7,208 nucleotides of DNA from Acidobacteriota bacterium (GTDB lineage: Bacteria; Acidobacteriota; UBA890): NCBI GenBank assembly GCA_030609765.1, contig JAUWTE010000153.1, positions 1-7,208 of the forward strand. The letters run 5' to 3'. Of this stretch, positions 6,072 through 7,208 are shown piece by piece. Numbering within the stretch: position 1 is the first letter of the stretch; each line of letters starts with the position of its first letter. Position numbers and translations under genes: made by a program. The notes beneath the pieces are model-generated. The model was not told where the DNA came from. It did no database searches and saw nothing but the letters and a program-made list of their open reading frames with translations.

Positions 6072-6568
6072 CTTTGAACCTCTCGGTATCTTTCGCTGCG
6101 ATACTTGGTGCCGACTTCACGGCCGATGGAGATCAACAATACGATAGCGCCGGCGACTGCCGCACCCACGCCGAACTTGAGCAGAAACGGCACCTCGGGA
6201 TCGAGCAGAAACTCGTTCAGGAACTGCCAGGCGCCATATCCCAGCAAGGCGATGAGGCCAACCGACATGATCAGCCAACCGAGGCTTCGCTCTAACCTTC
6301 GGTAAATGGTCTCCCATGCCACTTCGATATCGACATCCGGATACTCTTCGTCGACCATCTGCTGTGTCACCTCCTCCAGCCGGCGGTACGCCATTTCCTC
6401 ACGGCGGCAACTCACACACACCGCCAGATGATCCTCGAGGCGCGGCACCTCGGCGGGTGCAAGCTCGCCATCGAGAAACTCCATCAACTTGATCCGTGCT
6501 TCATCGCACTGAAGCACCGGCCCCGGCGAGCCATCCTGGCGCTGCTCTCCGTCTTTCCCGCCGCTCAT
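6068..6568 (-). CDS. Zinc-finger anti-sigma factor, membrane-anchored
   Basis: A 166-residue protein that should bind and inhibit the ECF sigma factor encoded just upstream. The cytosolic N-terminal part (about 18-70) has the anti-sigma zinc-finger pattern: C21 followed by an acidic helix, LMEFLDGEL (28-36), then H47-x3-C51-x2-C54 in HLAVCVSC. Two hydrophobic stretches follow, about 96-117 (LGWLIMSVGLIALLGYGAW) and 128-148 (FLLKFGVGAAVAGAIVLLISIG), so it is probably an inner-membrane protein with both ends in the cytosol and only a short loop outside. With so little periplasmic domain, release by redox or zinc chemistry at the Cys/His cluster or by a membrane signal seems more likely than classic RseA-type cleavage; that is inference. 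Start and stop codons overlap the neighbouring genes (ATGA on both sides). The membrane topology is predicted by eye. Confidence 0.85.
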   Translation of the reverse strand: MSGGKDGEQRQDGSPGPVLQCDEARIKLMEFLDGELAPAEVPRLEDHLAVCVSCRREEMAYRRLEEVTQQMVDEEYPDVDIEVAWETIYRRLERSLGWLIMSVGLIALLGYGAWQFLNEFLLDPEVPFLLKFGVGAAVAGAIVLLISIGREVGTKYRSERYREVQR

Positions 6569-7176
6569 ACCCGTTCCTCCGTATCCCCCGCAGAGTCAGT
6601 CTCTAGCTCATGATCCATCAACGTCGGGTCCAGCACCTGCAACGCCTCCTGCATACGATGCCTGGCCCGATAAAGCCGGGACGCGACAGTACCCCTGCCA
6701 ATCCCCAGCGCGGCGGCCAGCTCATCGTAGGAGTAGCCCTCCATGTGTTTGAGAACCAAGATCTCGCGGTCCTCCGGGCTCAACTCCTTCAATGCGCGCC
6801 GCACCAGGTCCGCGGTGCGCCGCTTCTCCGGTGTATATGAATCCGCAACCCCGATGGCCCAGTGGCCTGGTCGCTCGGCGGCAGCGACCCGACGCATTGT
6901 TGCCCGGCGCCGCGTCCTCAGAAACATGCGACAGCGATTCAGCAGAATGCCGCGCAGCCATGGATAAAAGGGCCGCCCCGGCGTCATTTTCGGCAATGCC
7001 CGATACGCCGCAATGAAGGCCTCCTGAGCCAGGTCGCGTGCATCCTCCGTATTGCCGACCATGGCTCGAGCGAGGCGTACGGCCCGGGGGAAGTAGGCCT
7101 CGACCAGCGGTCGAAAGGCGTCCTTCTGCCCCTTCAGGCAATACTCGATGGCCTGCTGCTCAGCCGTCATATCCAT
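6565..7176 (-). CDS. ECF RNA polymerase sigma factor (RpoE-like, sigma-70 family)
   Basis: A 203-residue group-4 sigma factor that directs RNA polymerase to a stress or envelope-type regulon. Region 2 covers about 20-90, with DARDLAQEAFIAAYRAL (45-61) and PWLRGILLNRCRMFLRTRRR (72-91), the -10-recognising and core-binding part. A short linker follows. Region 4 lies at about 125-180: ALKELSPEDREILVLKHMEGYSYDELAAALGIGRGTVASRLYRARHRM, with the helix-turn-helix at ELAAALGIGRGTVASRLYRAR. Length and domain order are normal for the family. An in-frame TAG at 7206-7204 bounds the start; the first ATG is 7176, and ATG 7170 (MTAEQQ) is an equally plausible start with GGAA nine bases upstream. It is the first gene of the sigma - anti-sigma - ybjQ operon; its promoter lies beyond the window edge. 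ECF factors often activate their own operon, which cannot be checked here. Confidence 0.93.
   Translation of the reverse strand: MDMTAEQQAIEYCLKGQKDAFRPLVEAYFPRAVRLARAMVGNTEDARDLAQEAFIAAYRALPKMTPGRPFYPWLRGILLNRCRMFLRTRRRATMRRVAAAERPGHWAIGVADSYTPEKRRTADLVRRALKELSPEDREILVLKHMEGYSYDELAAALGIGRGTVASRLYRARHRMQEALQVLDPTLMDHELETDSAGDTEERV
6576..6580 (-). promoter_or_regulatory. Strong ribosome binding site of the anti-sigma gene, inside the sigma gene
   Basis: Minus-strand GGAGG lies seven bases before ATG 6568, within the last codons of the sigma factor gene. A near-consensus site combined with an ATGA overlap favours efficient, coupled synthesis of the inhibitor together with the sigma factor. Confidence 0.65.
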
Positions 7177-7208
7177 CGCTTCCGAGTACCTTGTCTGTCC
7201 TTGCTATG

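Overview
This is a high-GC window (above 60% by eye) from a Gram-negative bacterium. The inference rests on an RND-type inner-membrane efflux pump, a secreted zinc peptidase with a signal peptide, and an ECF sigma / zinc-finger anti-sigma pair. The large M14 peptidase with a C-terminal amidotransferase-like domain, together with DUF2007 and YbjQ proteins, would fit a lineage such as Acidobacteriota or Gemmatimonadota. That placement is an impression and cannot be proved from this window.

Layout. Positions 1-2397 (+ strand) hold the last roughly three quarters of an RND transporter permease whose N-terminus lies outside the window. Its reading frame is interrupted once, by an in-frame TGA at 1276-1278 inside the conserved periplasmic motif GGPPV(G)xPV. 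Everything else, before and after, is well-preserved coding sequence in the same frame. A 73-base convergent gap with a strong GC hairpin (2413-2443) separates it from a 930-residue M14-family carboxypeptidase on the minus strand (2471-5263). A 242-base divergent intergenic region (5264-5505) carries a candidate promoter for the peptidase gene, a weaker candidate for the gene on the other side, and two dyad symmetries.

A small DUF2007 protein follows on the plus strand (5506-5751). It runs tail to tail, with a 4-base overlap, into a minus-strand three-gene operon read from right to left: ECF sigma factor (6565-7176), zinc-finger anti-sigma factor with two membrane segments (6068-6568), and a YbjQ/UPF0145 protein (5748-6071). 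Both junctions in this operon are ATGA stop/start overlaps, which points to translational coupling.

How the genes work together. The sigma/anti-sigma pair is a regulatory switch: the membrane-bound zinc-finger protein should hold the sigma factor inactive until a signal releases it. YbjQ is co-translated with them and may take part in that response. The RND pump and the peptidase are envelope functions with no visible link to the switch beyond proximity. I see no RNA gene, CRISPR array, insertion sequence or phage-like gene, and nothing that amounts to a clearly new system. The most notable single observation is the lone in-frame UGA in the RND gene.
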